Source: Pseudomonadota bacterium (GTDB lineage: Bacteria; Pseudomonadota; Gammaproteobacteria; Xanthomonadales; Xanthomonadaceae). From it: 64,000 bases of DNA. Location of the stretch: contig JAFECB010000021.1 in NCBI GenBank assembly GCA_018242365.1, forward strand, positions 102,820 through 166,819, given 5' to 3'. A model generated the notes under the pieces. The model was not told the origin of the DNA. It did not search any database and saw only the letters and a program-made list of their open reading frames with translations. Shown here piece by piece: positions 44,432-53,193 of this stretch. Numbering within the stretch: the stretch's first letter is position 1; every line of letters starts with the position of its first letter. The translations under genes and the position numbers were made by a program.

Positions 44432-46531
44432 GTGGCGAAGATCAGCAAGACATTCCAGTACGGCAACCGTCAGGTCACCCTGGAGACCGGTGAAATCGCA
44501 CGCCAGGCCGGTGGTGCGGTCCTGGTCAAGGTCGATGGCACCGAAGTGCTCGTTACCGCGGTGGCCGCAAAGTCGGCGCGCGAAGGGCAGGATTTCTTCC
44601 CGCTGACCGTGGATTACCAGGAGAAGTTCTACGCCGGTGGCCGCATCCCCGGTGGCTTCTTCAAGCGCGAAGGCCGCGCGACCGAGAAGGAAACCCTGAT
44701 CAGTCGCCTGATCGACCGCCCGATCCGCCCGCTGTTCCCGGAAGGCTATCGCAACGAAATCCAGATCATCGCGACCCTGATGTCGCTGAATCCAGAAGTC
44801 GAAGGTGATGTCCTCGCCCTGCTTGGCGCGTCCGCCGCGCTGGCACTGTGCGGCACCCCGTTCCAAGGCCCGATCGGTGCCGCCAAGGTCGGTTACATCA
44901 ACGGCCAGTACGTGCTCAATCCGTCGGTCAGCGAGCTCAAGACCAGCGAGCTGGAACTGGTCGTCGCCGGTACTTCCGGCGCCGTGCTGATGGTGGAATC
45001 CGAAGCCAAGGAATTGTCGGAAGACGTGATGCTCGGCGCGGTGGTGTTCGGCCACCAGCAGATGCAGATCGCGATCAACGCAATCAACGAACTGGTGACC
45101 GAGGCCGGTGCGCCGGTGTCGACCTGGCAGGCGCCGGAGCGCGATGCCGCGATGGTCGCCGCGATGCAGGACGCCGTGGGCGGCCGCATGGGCGAGGCCT
45201 TCCAGATCCGCGACAAGCTGCAGCGCCGTGACGCGCTCTCTGCGCTGAAGAAGGACGTGATGCTGACGCTGACCGGCCGCGCCGAGGCGGAAGGCTGGAG
45301 CGCCGGCGCGATGGCGGCGGAGTTCGAGGAACTCGAATACCGCACCCTGCGCGACAGCGTGCTGTCGACCAAGGTCCGCATCGACGGCCGTGCGCTCGAC
45401 ACCGTGCGCCCGATCACCTGCAAGGTCGGCGTGCTGCCGCGCGTGCATGGCTCGGCGCTGTTCACCCGCGGTGAAACCCAGGCGCTGGTCGTCACCACGC
45501 TGGGTACCGCCCGCGATGGCCAGATCATGGACGACGTGGCCGGCGAGTGGAAAGAGCACTTCCTGTTCCATTACAACTTCCCGCCGTATTCGGTCGGCGA
45601 GACCGGCCGCTTCGGTGCGCCCAAGCGCCGCGAAATCGGCCACGGCCGCCTCGCCAAGCGCGGCGTGCTGGCGATGATGCCGGGCATGGAAGCGTTCCCG
45701 TATACCATCCGCGTGGTCTCGGAAATCACCGAGTCCAATGGTTCGTCCTCGATGGCCTCGGTCTGCGGCAGCTCGCTGGCGCTGATGGATGCCGGCGTGC
45801 CGGTGAAGCGTCCGGTGGCGGGCATTGCCATGGGCCTGGTCAAGGAAGGCGAGCGTTTCGTCGTCCTGTCCGACATCCTCGGTGACGAAGACCACCTCGG
45901 CGACATGGACTTCAAGGTGGCCGGTTCCGACGCCGGCATCACCGCCCTGCAGATGGACATCAAGATCCAGGGCATCACCGAGGAGATCATGAAGGTCGCG
46001 CTGGCGCAGGCCAAGCAGGGCCGCCACCACATCCTGGGCGAGATGACCAAGGCGATCACTGCGCCGCGTCCGGAACTGTCCGACTACGCGCCGCGCCTGA
46101 TCACCATCAAGATCCACCCGGACAAGATCCGCGAAGTGATCGGCAAGGGTGGTTCGGTGATTCAGGGCATCACCAAGGAAACCGGCACCCAGATCGACAT
46201 CCAGGACGACGGCACGATCACCATTGCCTCGGTCAACGCCGCTGCCGGTCAGGCCGCCAAGGCCCGCATCGAGCAGATCACCTCGGACGTCGAGCCGGGC
46301 CACATCTACGAGGGTAAGGTCGTCAAGATCATGGACTTCGGTGCCTTCGTCACCATTGCCCCGGGCAAGGACGGGCTGGTGCACGTTTCGCAGATTTCCA
46401 ATGAGCGCGTCGAGAAGGTCTCCGACAAGCTCAAGGAAGGCGATGTGGTCAAGGTCAAGGTGCTGGAAGTCGACAAGCAGGGCCGCATCCGCCTGTCGAT
46501 GAAGGCCGTCACCGAGGGCGAGGGCGCGTAA
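44432..46531 (+). CDS. pnp: polyribonucleotide nucleotidyltransferase (PNPase)
   Basis: A 699-residue phosphorolytic 3'-5' exoribonuclease of the RNA degradosome. Order: RNase PH domain 1 (about 10-140), all-alpha linker, RNase PH domain 2 (about 310-540), KH domain ([33 protein letters not shown], about 560-592), S1 domain ([33 protein letters not shown], about 622-654). The start is GTG at 44432 ([11 protein letters not shown]), with AAGGA 7 nt upstream; upstream in-frame ATGs add residues not seen in the family. Confidence 0.97.
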   Translation: MAKISKTFQYGNRQVTLETGEIARQAGGAVLVKVDGTEVLVTAVAAKSAREGQDFFPLTVDYQEKFYAGGRIPGGFFKREGRATEKETLISRLIDRPIRPLFPEGYRNEIQIIATLMSLNPEVEGDVLALLGASAALALCGTPFQGPIGAAKVGYINGQYVLNPSVSELKTSELELVVAGTSGAVLMVESEAKELSEDVMLGAVVFGHQQMQIAINAINELVTEAGAPVSTWQAPERDAAMVAAMQDAVGGRMGEAFQIRDKLQRRDALSALKKDVMLTLTGRAEAEGWSAGAMAAEFEELEYRTLRDSVLSTKVRIDGRALDTVRPITCKVGVLPRVHGSALFTRGETQALVVTTLGTARDGQIMDDVAGEWKEHFLFHYNFPPYSVGETGRFGAPKRREIGHGRLAKRGVLAMMPGMEAFPYTIRVVSEITESNGSSSMASVCGSSLALMDAGVPVKRPVAGIAMGLVKEGERFVVLSDILGDEDHLGDMDFKVAGSDAGITALQMDIKIQGITEEIMKVALAQAKQGRHHILGEMTKAITAPRPELSDYAPRLITIKIHPDKIREVIGKGGSVIQGITKETGTQIDIQDDGTITIASVNAAAGQAAKARIEQITSDVEPGHIYEGKVVKIMDFGAFVTIAPGKDGLVHVSQISNERVEKVSDKLKEGDVVKVKVLEVDKQGRIRLSMKAVTEGEGA

Positions 46532-46556
46532 GCGTCAGCTTGTCCCGGGCATCAAT

Positions 46557-46583
46557 AAAAAGCGGGCTTCGGCCCGCTTTTTG
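46557..46583. terminator. strong bidirectional terminator after pnp
   Basis: AAAAAGCGGGC (46557-46567) pairs perfectly with GCCCGCTTTTT (46572-46582) around the stable tetraloop TTCG. A-runs and T-runs on both sides let it work for pnp and for the convergent carbonic anhydrase gene. Bases 46584-46755 show nothing further. Confidence 0.95.
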
Positions 46584-46755
46584 TTTCTGACGATGCTGGT
46601 CGGATGCGTCGTCGAGTGTCACGACTGAACGACGAATGTCGAATCAATCCGTTCATGCGGACACAGGACAATGGAGCCCAGCGTTCGCCCGGATGACGAA
46701 CAGGCACTTGTTCAGCAAATGCTGATGGGCGAGACGTCGAAAAAGGCTGGTGCCG

Positions 46756-47418
46756 TCAGCCAGCGCGATGCCGCGCCAGCACCGCGTCCGTCGCTTGCGT
46801 GCAAACGGCGTCAAGCTCATCGCTGCCGTGGACGTCCATGCCGAGTTCGTGGATCAGGCCGTCGTCGAGGCCATAGACCCAGCCATGCACGGCCAGTGGC
46901 TGGCCGCGGTTCCAGGCATCGCTGACGATGGTGGTCAGGCAGACATTGCGTGCCTGTTCGATGGCATTGAGCTCGCACAGGGCGAGATAGCGCGCGGCGG
47001 GGGGCAGGGCATCCAGCAGCGCGGCGTGTTTCTGGACGACATCGGCGACGTGACGGATCCAGTTGTCCGCCAGGCCAATCCGCGTGCCTTCCAGCGCCGC
47101 ACCGACGCCACCGCAGCCGTAATGCCCGGTGACGATGATGTGCCGGACTTTCAGCACGTCCACGGCGTACTGGATGGTGGACAGGCTGTTGAGGTCGGTA
47201 TGCACCATCACGTTGGCGATATTGCGATGGACGAACACCTCGCCCGGATCGAGGCCGAGGATCTGGTTGGACGGCACCCGTGAATCCGAGCAGCCGATCC
47301 ACAGGTATTTCGGTGTCTGTTGTTGCGAGAGGCGTTCGAAAAAGGTCGGGTCGGTCTTGGTGATGCCATCGGCCCAGTCGCGGTTGCTGCGCAGCAGGGC
47401 TTGCAGTTCTTTCTTCAT
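46756..47418 (-). CDS. can: beta-class carbonic anhydrase
   Basis: A 220-residue zinc enzyme interconverting CO2 and bicarbonate for biosynthesis. Zinc ligands are Cys43 and the His99/Cys102 pair in GHYGCGG. The Asp45-Arg47 dyad is in CSDSRV. Length and start (MKKELQALLRSNRDWADGI) match the E. coli Can type. AGGAG lies upstream of the ATG at 47418. Confidence 0.94.
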   Translation of the reverse strand: MKKELQALLRSNRDWADGITKTDPTFFERLSQQQTPKYLWIGCSDSRVPSNQILGLDPGEVFVHRNIANVMVHTDLNSLSTIQYAVDVLKVRHIIVTGHYGCGGVGAALEGTRIGLADNWIRHVADVVQKHAALLDALPPAARYLALCELNAIEQARNVCLTTIVSDAWNRGQPLAVHGWVYGLDDGLIHELGMDVHGSDELDAVCTQATDAVLARHRAG

Positions 47419-47584
47419 GGCAGCTCCTGGAGTGTGGTGGGCGCAAGCAATGCACGCACGCACCAGATGATTGTTCTATATGCCGTGATTTTACGGCAAG
47501 GCTGGTGAAGCGCGGTCGGCCAGTTGCACGCTGGGTGCGGGAGTGGGGCTGTCCTGGTCGCGCGGCGCGGCTGTCCAAGCCTTC

Positions 47585-47590
47585 TATAAT
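47585..47590 (+). promoter_or_regulatory. consensus -10 box for the FAD protein gene
   Basis: TATAAT at 47585-47590 is a perfect sigma70 -10 in very GC-rich surroundings, 29 bp before the chosen ATG (47619). It overlaps the upstream ATG 47589, which argues for the later start. No clear -35 lies 16-18 bp upstream. Confidence 0.55.
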
Positions 47591-47618
47591 GCTGCGTCGT
47601 TTCTGCTTCGGACTGGAC

Positions 47619-49016
47619 ATGGCCGCTGAATCCGATGCCTTGGATGGCGTCGATATCGCAATCGTCGGAGGAGGTGCAGCCGGCGTGTTGGTGGCGATAC
47701 GCTTGCTGGCGGATTCCGACTCGCGCCTGCGCATTGCCATCATCGAGCCAGCCAGTGCGTTGGCGCGTGGTGCAGCTTACGCGACCACGCAAGCGGAGCA
47801 CCTGCTCAATGTGCCTGTCTCCGGCATGAGCGCACTGGCGGAGGATTCGGGGCATTTCCTTCGCCACCTTTCGGATTCCGGCGAAAGCAGCGATGTCACT
47901 GGAATGGCGGATTCGTTCGTCGCGCGGCGTGACTATGGCCGCTATCTGCGTGACACCCTGCAGGCGCAGCCACGGCATGCGGACTTGTGCTGGCTGCGCG
48001 ACCAGGTGGTCGATATCGGACGTGGCGATGCCGGCAACCTGTTGCAGCTGGCCTCGGGTCGCACGCTCACTGCACGTGCCGTGGTGCTGGCGGTGGGCAA
48101 TATGCCGCGTCGGATTCCGGCGTCGCGGCTTCGCGGCGAGGTGCGCCTGGTCGAGGCTTGGGATTATCCGGCCGTCACTGCGATCCCCCGGACGGCGGAT
48201 GTCTGCATCATCGGCTCGGGCTTGAGCATGGTCGATGCGGTGCTCGGGCTCGTGCATGCGGGCCATCGCGGCCGCATCCGGGTGTTGTCGCGGCATGGCC
48301 TGATGCCGCTGGAGCATGCACGGCCGGGTGCGGGTCAGGCGTCACTCGGCGAGCTGGCGTCACTCGACCTGCGCGCGCGCTTGCGCCGCGTTCGGACCCT
48401 GGCACGCGAGGCTGTCGCCGCAGGCGAGCCCTGGCAATGGGTGTTTGATCGCTTGCGGCCTTACGGGCAGCTGCTGTGGCTGTCGCTCAGCCATGCCGAG
48501 CAACGGCGCTTCCTGCGCCATGTCGTGCGCTACTGGGACATCCACCGCCACCGCATCGCGCCGCAAGTCGCGGCGACGCTCGATGGCTTGCGTGAGAACG
48601 GGCGACTGGAAGTGGTGGCCGGACGGATGCTGGTCGCCACGGCGCAGCCAGATGGCAGTGTCGAGGTGACCTGCCTTCCGCGACACGAGGACGAAGTGCG
48701 CACGCTGCGCGCCGACTGGCTCATCAATGCCACCGGTGTCGAAACCCATGTCGATCTGCGGCCCGACACCTTGCTGGGGGCATTGCGCATCCGTGGCCGG
48801 CTGCTGCCGGGGCCGCACGGCATCGGCATCGCCAGCGAAGGTCCGGGTTGCGTTTTTGATGCGCGTGGCGTGGCCGATCCCACCCTGCTGGTGCTGGGTG
48901 CCATGCGGATTGGCAGCTTGTGGGAAAGCATCGCCATCCCTGAATTACGGGTGCAGGCGCAGGCGATTGCCGCGCATGTGCGAGGCCTGCTCGGCGAGAC
49001 GGCCGGCGACGTCTGA
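47619..49016 (+). CDS. FAD/NAD(P)-binding protein (YdhS-like)
   Basis: A 465-residue flavoprotein-like protein. An N-terminal dinucleotide fold VDIAIVGGGAAGVLVAIRLL (about 10-29) is followed by the family motif ARGAAYATTQAEHLLNVP (about 48-65). A second Rossmann site is TADVCIIGSGLSMVDAVLGL, and INATGVETH closes the FAD fold. The layout matches the pfam13454 group of FAD-NAD(P)-binding proteins (YdhS and relatives), whose reactions are unknown. It is divergent from carbonic anhydrase. Confidence 0.82.
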   Translation: MAAESDALDGVDIAIVGGGAAGVLVAIRLLADSDSRLRIAIIEPASALARGAAYATTQAEHLLNVPVSGMSALAEDSGHFLRHLSDSGESSDVTGMADSFVARRDYGRYLRDTLQAQPRHADLCWLRDQVVDIGRGDAGNLLQLASGRTLTARAVVLAVGNMPRRIPASRLRGEVRLVEAWDYPAVTAIPRTADVCIIGSGLSMVDAVLGLVHAGHRGRIRVLSRHGLMPLEHARPGAGQASLGELASLDLRARLRRVRTLAREAVAAGEPWQWVFDRLRPYGQLLWLSLSHAEQRRFLRHVVRYWDIHRHRIAPQVAATLDGLRENGRLEVVAGRMLVATAQPDGSVEVTCLPRHEDEVRTLRADWLINATGVETHVDLRPDTLLGALRIRGRLLPGPHGIGIASEGPGCVFDARGVADPTLLVLGAMRIGSLWESIAIPELRVQAQAIAAHVRGLLGETAGDV

Positions 49017-49093
49017 GAGGAAGCTCGGAATAACTCCATCCAGGCGTTGTCAGCGGTGGAAGCCTCCGTATCGACCAGACGCTCCCTGTGCCG

Positions 49094-49717
49094 TCAGGCC
49101 GCACTGGCAGTCGGCACGCAGTCGTCGGTGCGCATCGTCACGCATTCGCGCACGAACCAGTCCCCCTCTTGCGGGGCAAACCGCGAGCAGGACTCCAGCG
49201 GGGCCTGATAGACATGCAGCGAGATCGCGATCGCATCCCGGCTGCCGTTGCGGATGGTGTGGTACTCGTGCGGCGGGATCAGGCTGCCGGCACTGCCGCA
49301 ACCGGCATGCAAGCCACCTGCGGCGAGAAAGCGATAGCGTTCGTGCTGTTGTTCGACCAGCTCGAATTGGGTGATATCGAGCTCGCCTTGCCAGACACCT
49401 TCCACGCACCACAGGCCGGAATGGTCGTGCAGCGGCGTGCCTTGTCCGGGGCCCCAGGTCATCGCCACCACGCTGTAGCCATGCTGCGGGCTTCGATACA
49501 ACTCGCGCCGCGCGTAATGCTCGACGATGGGCGCATGCACTTGCGCGGGCAGCACAATCTCGGCATCACGGATCAATTCCGAGAGTGCGTGACGCAGTGC
49601 GGAGGTCACCGCACGTGGTTCACGCAGCGCGACGCTGGCATCGATTCGATCAATGAATTTGGCCCGGCCGGGAAAATCCACCGGCAAAGGTTCGATGCAG
49701 GGAGGCGAGGTATCCAT
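49094..49717 (-). CDS. cysteine dioxygenase
   Basis: A 207-residue cupin thiol dioxygenase that oxidises L-cysteine to cysteine sulfinate. The ferrous ligands are His97 and His99 (HDHSGLWC) and His153 (PPHEYHTIRN). Cys104 and Tyr170 (SLHVYQAP) sit at the spacing of the Cys93-Tyr157 crosslink of animal CDO. Many bacterial relatives, including 3-mercaptopropionate dioxygenases, lack this Cys. A true cysteine dioxygenase is therefore the better call. It is downstream of tRNA-Leu on the same strand. Confidence 0.82.
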   Translation of the reverse strand: MDTSPPCIEPLPVDFPGRAKFIDRIDASVALREPRAVTSALRHALSELIRDAEIVLPAQVHAPIVEHYARRELYRSPQHGYSVVAMTWGPGQGTPLHDHSGLWCVEGVWQGELDITQFELVEQQHERYRFLAAGGLHAGCGSAGSLIPPHEYHTIRNGSRDAIAISLHVYQAPLESCSRFAPQEGDWFVRECVTMRTDDCVPTASAA

Positions 49718-49769
49718 CGCGGCCGAGTGTACTGCGTCGCGGCCGCGGTCGGAGCCTTCCCCTGAAGGC

Positions 49770-49797
49770 AAAAGGGCCAGACGACAAGGTCTGGCCC
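49770..49797 (-). terminator. terminator after tRNA-Leu
   Basis: GGGCCAGAC (49797-49789 on the minus strand) and GTCTGGCCC (49782-49774) form a perfect 9-bp stem with a 6-nt loop, followed by TTTT (49773-49770). It ends the tRNA transcript before the cysteine dioxygenase gene. Confidence 0.88.
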
Positions 49798-49802
49798 GAT
49801 GC

Positions 49803-49889
49803 TGGTGCCGGAGGTGGGACTCGAACCCACACGCTTTTAAGGGCGGCGGATTTTGAGTCCGCTGCGTCTACCGATTCCGCCACTCCGGC
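49803..49889 (-). tRNA. tRNA-Leu (anticodon CAA)
   Basis: The minus strand gives an 87-nt class II tRNA including an encoded CCA (49805-49803). The acceptor is GCCGGAG/CTCCGGC with discriminator A. The anticodon stem GCGGA/TCCGC encloses the loop CTCAAAA, so the anticodon is CAA, reading UUG. A long variable arm (GCCGCCCTTAAAAGCGT region) and the T arm GTGGGTTCGAGTCCCAC complete the fold. A terminator follows directly. Confidence 0.96.
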
Positions 49890-49919
49890 GCGGACGCGCA
49901 GTATAGCGGAGTCGCTCCG

Positions 49920-51074
49920 CTATGCGACCTTTTCGGCGGGCATTGCGATGAACGACAGCGTGCGCAGGAAGCCGGTGATGGCGGGTGCGAAGCGGTCGGC
50001 ATCGACGAGGAAGGCATCATGGCCCTGCGGCGAGGGTAGCGGCAGGAAGCGGGTTTCAACACTGGCGCGACGCAGGCCGTTGGCGATTTCTTCCTGTTGC
50101 TGGATCGGGAACAGGATGTCGGTCTTGACGCCCAGTACCAGCGCCCGTTCGATGCCGCGCAGCCGCGACAAGGTATGGATCGCGTTGCCATTGGCGGCCT
50201 CACCCAGATCAAACCAATCCATCGATCGGCTCAGGTACAGGTAGCTGTTGGGATCGTAGCGATGCACGAAGCGGCGGGCGTGGGCTTCCAGATAGCCTTC
50301 GACCTCGAACTCGGCGGCAAACGGCGCATCGACGTCACGATCATCGGCGTCCAGCCGCACGCGGCCGAAACGGCCGTCCCACTCCAGCGCCGAACGGTAG
50401 GTGATGACGCCGAGTTTGCGCGCCATCCGCATGCCGTTTTCCGGGTAGCGCCCGGCGTCGTCGTATTGACCGTGGTTCCAATCCGGATCGTTGCGGATCG
50501 CCTCGCGTTGCAGGGAACGGATCGCGATCGAAAACGGCAGGGCATGGGTGGCACCGCAGACACTGATGTGGGTGCGGGCGATGCCGGGATGACGATCCAG
50601 CAGGGACAACGCGCTCATCGCGCCCATCGAATTGCCGACCACGCAGGCCAGCCGTTCGATCCCGAGGCCCTGCACCAGCGCGGCCGCCGCGTCGGCGCCG
50701 TCCTCGATCGACAGTTCAGGGAAGTCGAGCCGATAGGGTGCGCCGGTGTCCGGATTCAGTGATGCCGGGCCGGTGCTGCCTTTGCAGCTGCCGAGCGGAT
50801 TGACGCAGATGACGAACCAGCGATCGGTGTCGATCGGTTTGCCGGGGCCGATCATCCATTCCCACCAGCCGGGTGCCGGATTGCCGGGATGCGAAGCGGC
50901 GTGCGCATCCGGCGACATGCCGGGCAAGATCAGGATGGCATTGCCGCCACCGGCATCGAGCGCGCCCCAGGTTTCATAGGCCAGCCGCGCAGCGTGCAGC
51001 GCACCGCCGCGCTTCATCGGAAACGGCGAAGGCAGCTTGAACCATTGGGTACCCGGCGGGATGAACTCGGTCAT
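49920..51074 (-). CDS. metX: MetX-family O-succinyl/acetyltransferase
   Basis: A 384-residue alpha/beta-hydrolase acyltransferase. The catalytic triad is Ser149 (GNSMGAM), Asp319 (VKTDILFPI) and His352 (GHDAF). The family acylates the hydroxyl of homoserine or serine. In xanthomonads members of this family are reported as serine O-succinyltransferases serving cysteine synthesis, so substrate and acyl donor cannot be fixed from the family name. The start MTEFIPPGTQWFKLPSPFP at 51074 fits family length; longer forms are unsupported. Confidence 0.9.
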   Translation of the reverse strand: MTEFIPPGTQWFKLPSPFPMKRGGALHAARLAYETWGALDAGGGNAILILPGMSPDAHAASHPGNPAPGWWEWMIGPGKPIDTDRWFVICVNPLGSCKGSTGPASLNPDTGAPYRLDFPELSIEDGADAAAALVQGLGIERLACVVGNSMGAMSALSLLDRHPGIARTHISVCGATHALPFSIAIRSLQREAIRNDPDWNHGQYDDAGRYPENGMRMARKLGVITYRSALEWDGRFGRVRLDADDRDVDAPFAAEFEVEGYLEAHARRFVHRYDPNSYLYLSRSMDWFDLGEAANGNAIHTLSRLRGIERALVLGVKTDILFPIQQQEEIANGLRRASVETRFLPLPSPQGHDAFLVDADRFAPAITGFLRTLSFIAMPAEKVA

Positions 51075-51194
51075 GGCAAACACAGAGACTTGCGCGATGC
51101 ACCATGATCGTCCCTGCGCGGGCATCGGGTCATACCGGTTGGGCATGACGGCATAGCGCGGCTGCGGCGTTGCCTGTTGCCGAAAGCGTGGGTG

Positions 51195-52190
51195 TCAGCG
51201 CGCCTTGATCAGCAAGCGCACCGGCGCACTGGTCGGCAGTGTGACCTGGACCACGGCTGAGGCCGGTGCATCCGGAGCAGGGCTGGCAGTGCCATCCAGC
51301 GACACCCGTGCCGATAGCTCGATCTGGCGGACCTGCGACAGTTTCAGATTGGGCATCGGGCTGTCGGCATCACTCAGTGCGACCGTGAGCGGCAGCTCAC
51401 CGATGGCGTGTTTCTGCGCGGCCACCGGAATCGGCGATCCGCCGACTTGGCGCGCGATCACGAAGATGCGGGCAGTGGCGGGCAGGCGTGCCGCCAGCGA
51501 GGGATCCAGCGCGACCTCGGCGGTGAGCAAGGGCTTGGGGGCGGCAGGTGGCGGCAGCGGGAACAGGCCGGCATCTTCTCGGGCGAGGTTGATCTGTTCG
51601 CGCAGGCTGGACGCCGTGCGTGCATCCACCTGGTCGAGCAGGGGCGTCCAGGTGGCGGCGGCCTGCGCACTCTGACCGGACTGGCGTTGCCAGACGCCGA
51701 GGAACCAGCGTGCACGTTGATGGGCAGGGTTGGCCTGCAGGGCCGACTGCAGCAGGGCGACTGCCGTTGCGTCGAAATGCCGTCCGGGATCGGCATTCGC
51801 CCGTGCCTGTGCGGCTTCGACGAGGATGTCCGGATCATTCGGTGCCAGTTTTGCTGCCTTGTCCAGCGCGTCACGTGCTTGCGCCGTCCGCCCTTCGCTC
51901 TGGTAGGCGCGGGCCAGCAGCACCCAGCCTTCGGTCTGGTCGGGATGCTCGCGCAGCGCCGCTTCGAGTTGGGTGATGCCCTCGGCCAAGGTCTGCGGCC
52001 CGCGCACGATAGCCGGATTCAGCGCGCGCGGGGTGCCGACCAGTTGGTACAGCAAGCCCGCCGACGCCAGCGCGAGCACGCCGACGGTGAGTGCGACCAG
52101 GCGTTCGTGCGCCCACAAGGGACGCAGCAACAGCGCAAACACGAGGACGCCGAGCAAGGCGGCGATGACGAGGAAGCTGGTCATCACCAT
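51195..52190 (-). CDS. ccmI: cytochrome c maturation protein CcmI
   Basis: A 331-residue membrane protein. Two N-terminal helices (about 5-23 and 32-51) are followed by a periplasmic TPR domain (QLEAALREHPDQTEGWVLLARAYQSEGRTAQARDALDKAAKLAPNDPDIL, about 73-122). The C-terminal beta-rich domain (about 220-331) is of the CcmI/CycH type. It chaperones apocytochrome c to the heme lyase CcmF/H. It is the last gene of the ccm set and overlaps ccmH by 7 bp; a second ATG at 52184 is possible. Confidence 0.9.
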   Translation of the reverse strand: MVMTSFLVIAALLGVLVFALLLRPLWAHERLVALTVGVLALASAGLLYQLVGTPRALNPAIVRGPQTLAEGITQLEAALREHPDQTEGWVLLARAYQSEGRTAQARDALDKAAKLAPNDPDILVEAAQARANADPGRHFDATAVALLQSALQANPAHQRARWFLGVWQRQSGQSAQAAATWTPLLDQVDARTASSLREQINLAREDAGLFPLPPPAAPKPLLTAEVALDPSLAARLPATARIFVIARQVGGSPIPVAAQKHAIGELPLTVALSDADSPMPNLKLSQVRQIELSARVSLDGTASPAPDAPASAVVQVTLPTSAPVRLLIKAR

Positions 52191-52651
52191 TCCTGCTCGT
52201 CAATGTCGGAGACGTAACTCGCGCTCCTGCGCCGTCGCATGGAGACGGTCAACAAGCCTGCGCCGAACAGCAGGATGACGATGGGACCCGCCCAAAGCAG
52301 CCAAGTGCGCTCTTCCAGCCGCGGCTTGTACAGCACGAACTCGCCGTAGCGCTGCACCAGGAAGGCCTTGATCTCGTCATCGCTGCGGCCCTGCCGCATC
52401 AGATCAAGGACTTCGCGGCGCAGTTGCAGGGCGATCAAGGCGTGCGAATCGGCCAGCGACTGGTTCTGGCACATCACGCAGCGCAGTTGCAGTGTGAGAT
52501 CGTGGAAGCGGGCTTCCTCGGCCGGCGTGTTGAAGTGCAGTGGCGCGGCGTCGGCCTGTTGATTGGCCTGTGCGAAGGAGGGCAGCGCTGGCGACCAGAG
52601 CAGAGCGATCAGCAGGAGTCGGGCCAGGATGGCGATGGCGGCGCGACTCAT
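52184..52651 (-). CDS. ccmH: cytochrome c maturation protein CcmH
   Basis: A 155-residue periplasmic thioredox protein with a signal peptide (about 1-27) and a C-terminal membrane helix (about 118-138). The redox motif is LRC58-V-M-C61-QNQSLADS, the family L-R-C-x-x-C-Q. It keeps apocytochrome cysteines reduced for heme ligation. It overlaps ccmG and ccmI. Confidence 0.94.
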   Translation of the reverse strand: MSRAAIAILARLLLIALLWSPALPSFAQANQQADAAPLHFNTPAEEARFHDLTLQLRCVMCQNQSLADSHALIALQLRREVLDLMRQGRSDDEIKAFLVQRYGEFVLYKPRLEERTWLLWAGPIVILLFGAGLLTVSMRRRRSASYVSDIDEQEW

Positions 52652-53193
52652 CGTTCGGCCTCGATCCTGGTCAGGGTCGGCAGCAACTGGGTCTGGATGA
52701 TCGCATCGCTAAGCGGGCCGACGTGCTTCCAGCGGATGATGCCCTTGTCATCGACGAGGAAGGACTCGGGCGCGCCGTAGATGCCCCAATCGATTGCGGC
52801 GCGGCCGTCCTGGTCGGCCACCACCACCATGTAGGGATTGCCGAACTGTTCCAGCCAGCGCAGCGCGTCGGCACGTTCGTCTTTCCAGTTGAAGCCGACC
52901 ACGCGCAGGCGCTTGGTTTCCGCGAAACGGGTCAATACCGGATGCTCGACCCGGCACTCGACGCACCAACTGCCCCAGACATTCAGCAGGAAGGGCTTGC
53001 CCTTGAGGTCGGCGAGCGCCACCGTGTAGCCGGGATCGTGCAGCACCGGCAAGGCAAACGCCGGTGCCGGCTTGCCGAGCAAGGCCGAGGGCAGGGCATC
53101 ACGATCCGGCTTGCGGCTCATCCACACGCCTGCGGCCAGCAGCGCGGCGAGGACGAGGAAGGCGGCCAACGGCAGCCAGCGCGTGGCCTTCAT
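52648..53193 (-). CDS. ccmG: thiol:disulfide interchange protein CcmG/DsbE
   Basis: A 181-residue membrane-anchored thioredoxin-like protein (anchor about 6-25). The active site is WGSWC77-V-E-C80 and the cis-Pro loop GAPESF. It reduces CcmH or apocytochrome c directly. It overlaps ccmF and ccmH by 4 bp, indicating tight coupling. Confidence 0.94.
   Translation of the reverse strand: MKATRWLPLAAFLVLAALLAAGVWMSRKPDRDALPSALLGKPAPAFALPVLHDPGYTVALADLKGKPFLLNVWGSWCVECRVEHPVLTRFAETKRLRVVGFNWKDERADALRWLEQFGNPYMVVVADQDGRAAIDWGIYGAPESFLVDDKGIIRWKHVGPLSDAIIQTQLLPTLTRIEAER

Noticed and set aside
43895..46384. 829-residue minus-strand open frame
   Set aside because: Antisense to rpsO and pnp. Long stop-free antisense frames are expected opposite GC-rich, strongly codon-biased genes.
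46671..46925. 84-residue plus-strand frame after pnp
   Set aside because: It begins in the intergenic region and overlaps the end of carbonic anhydrase in antisense, without domain or ribosome site.
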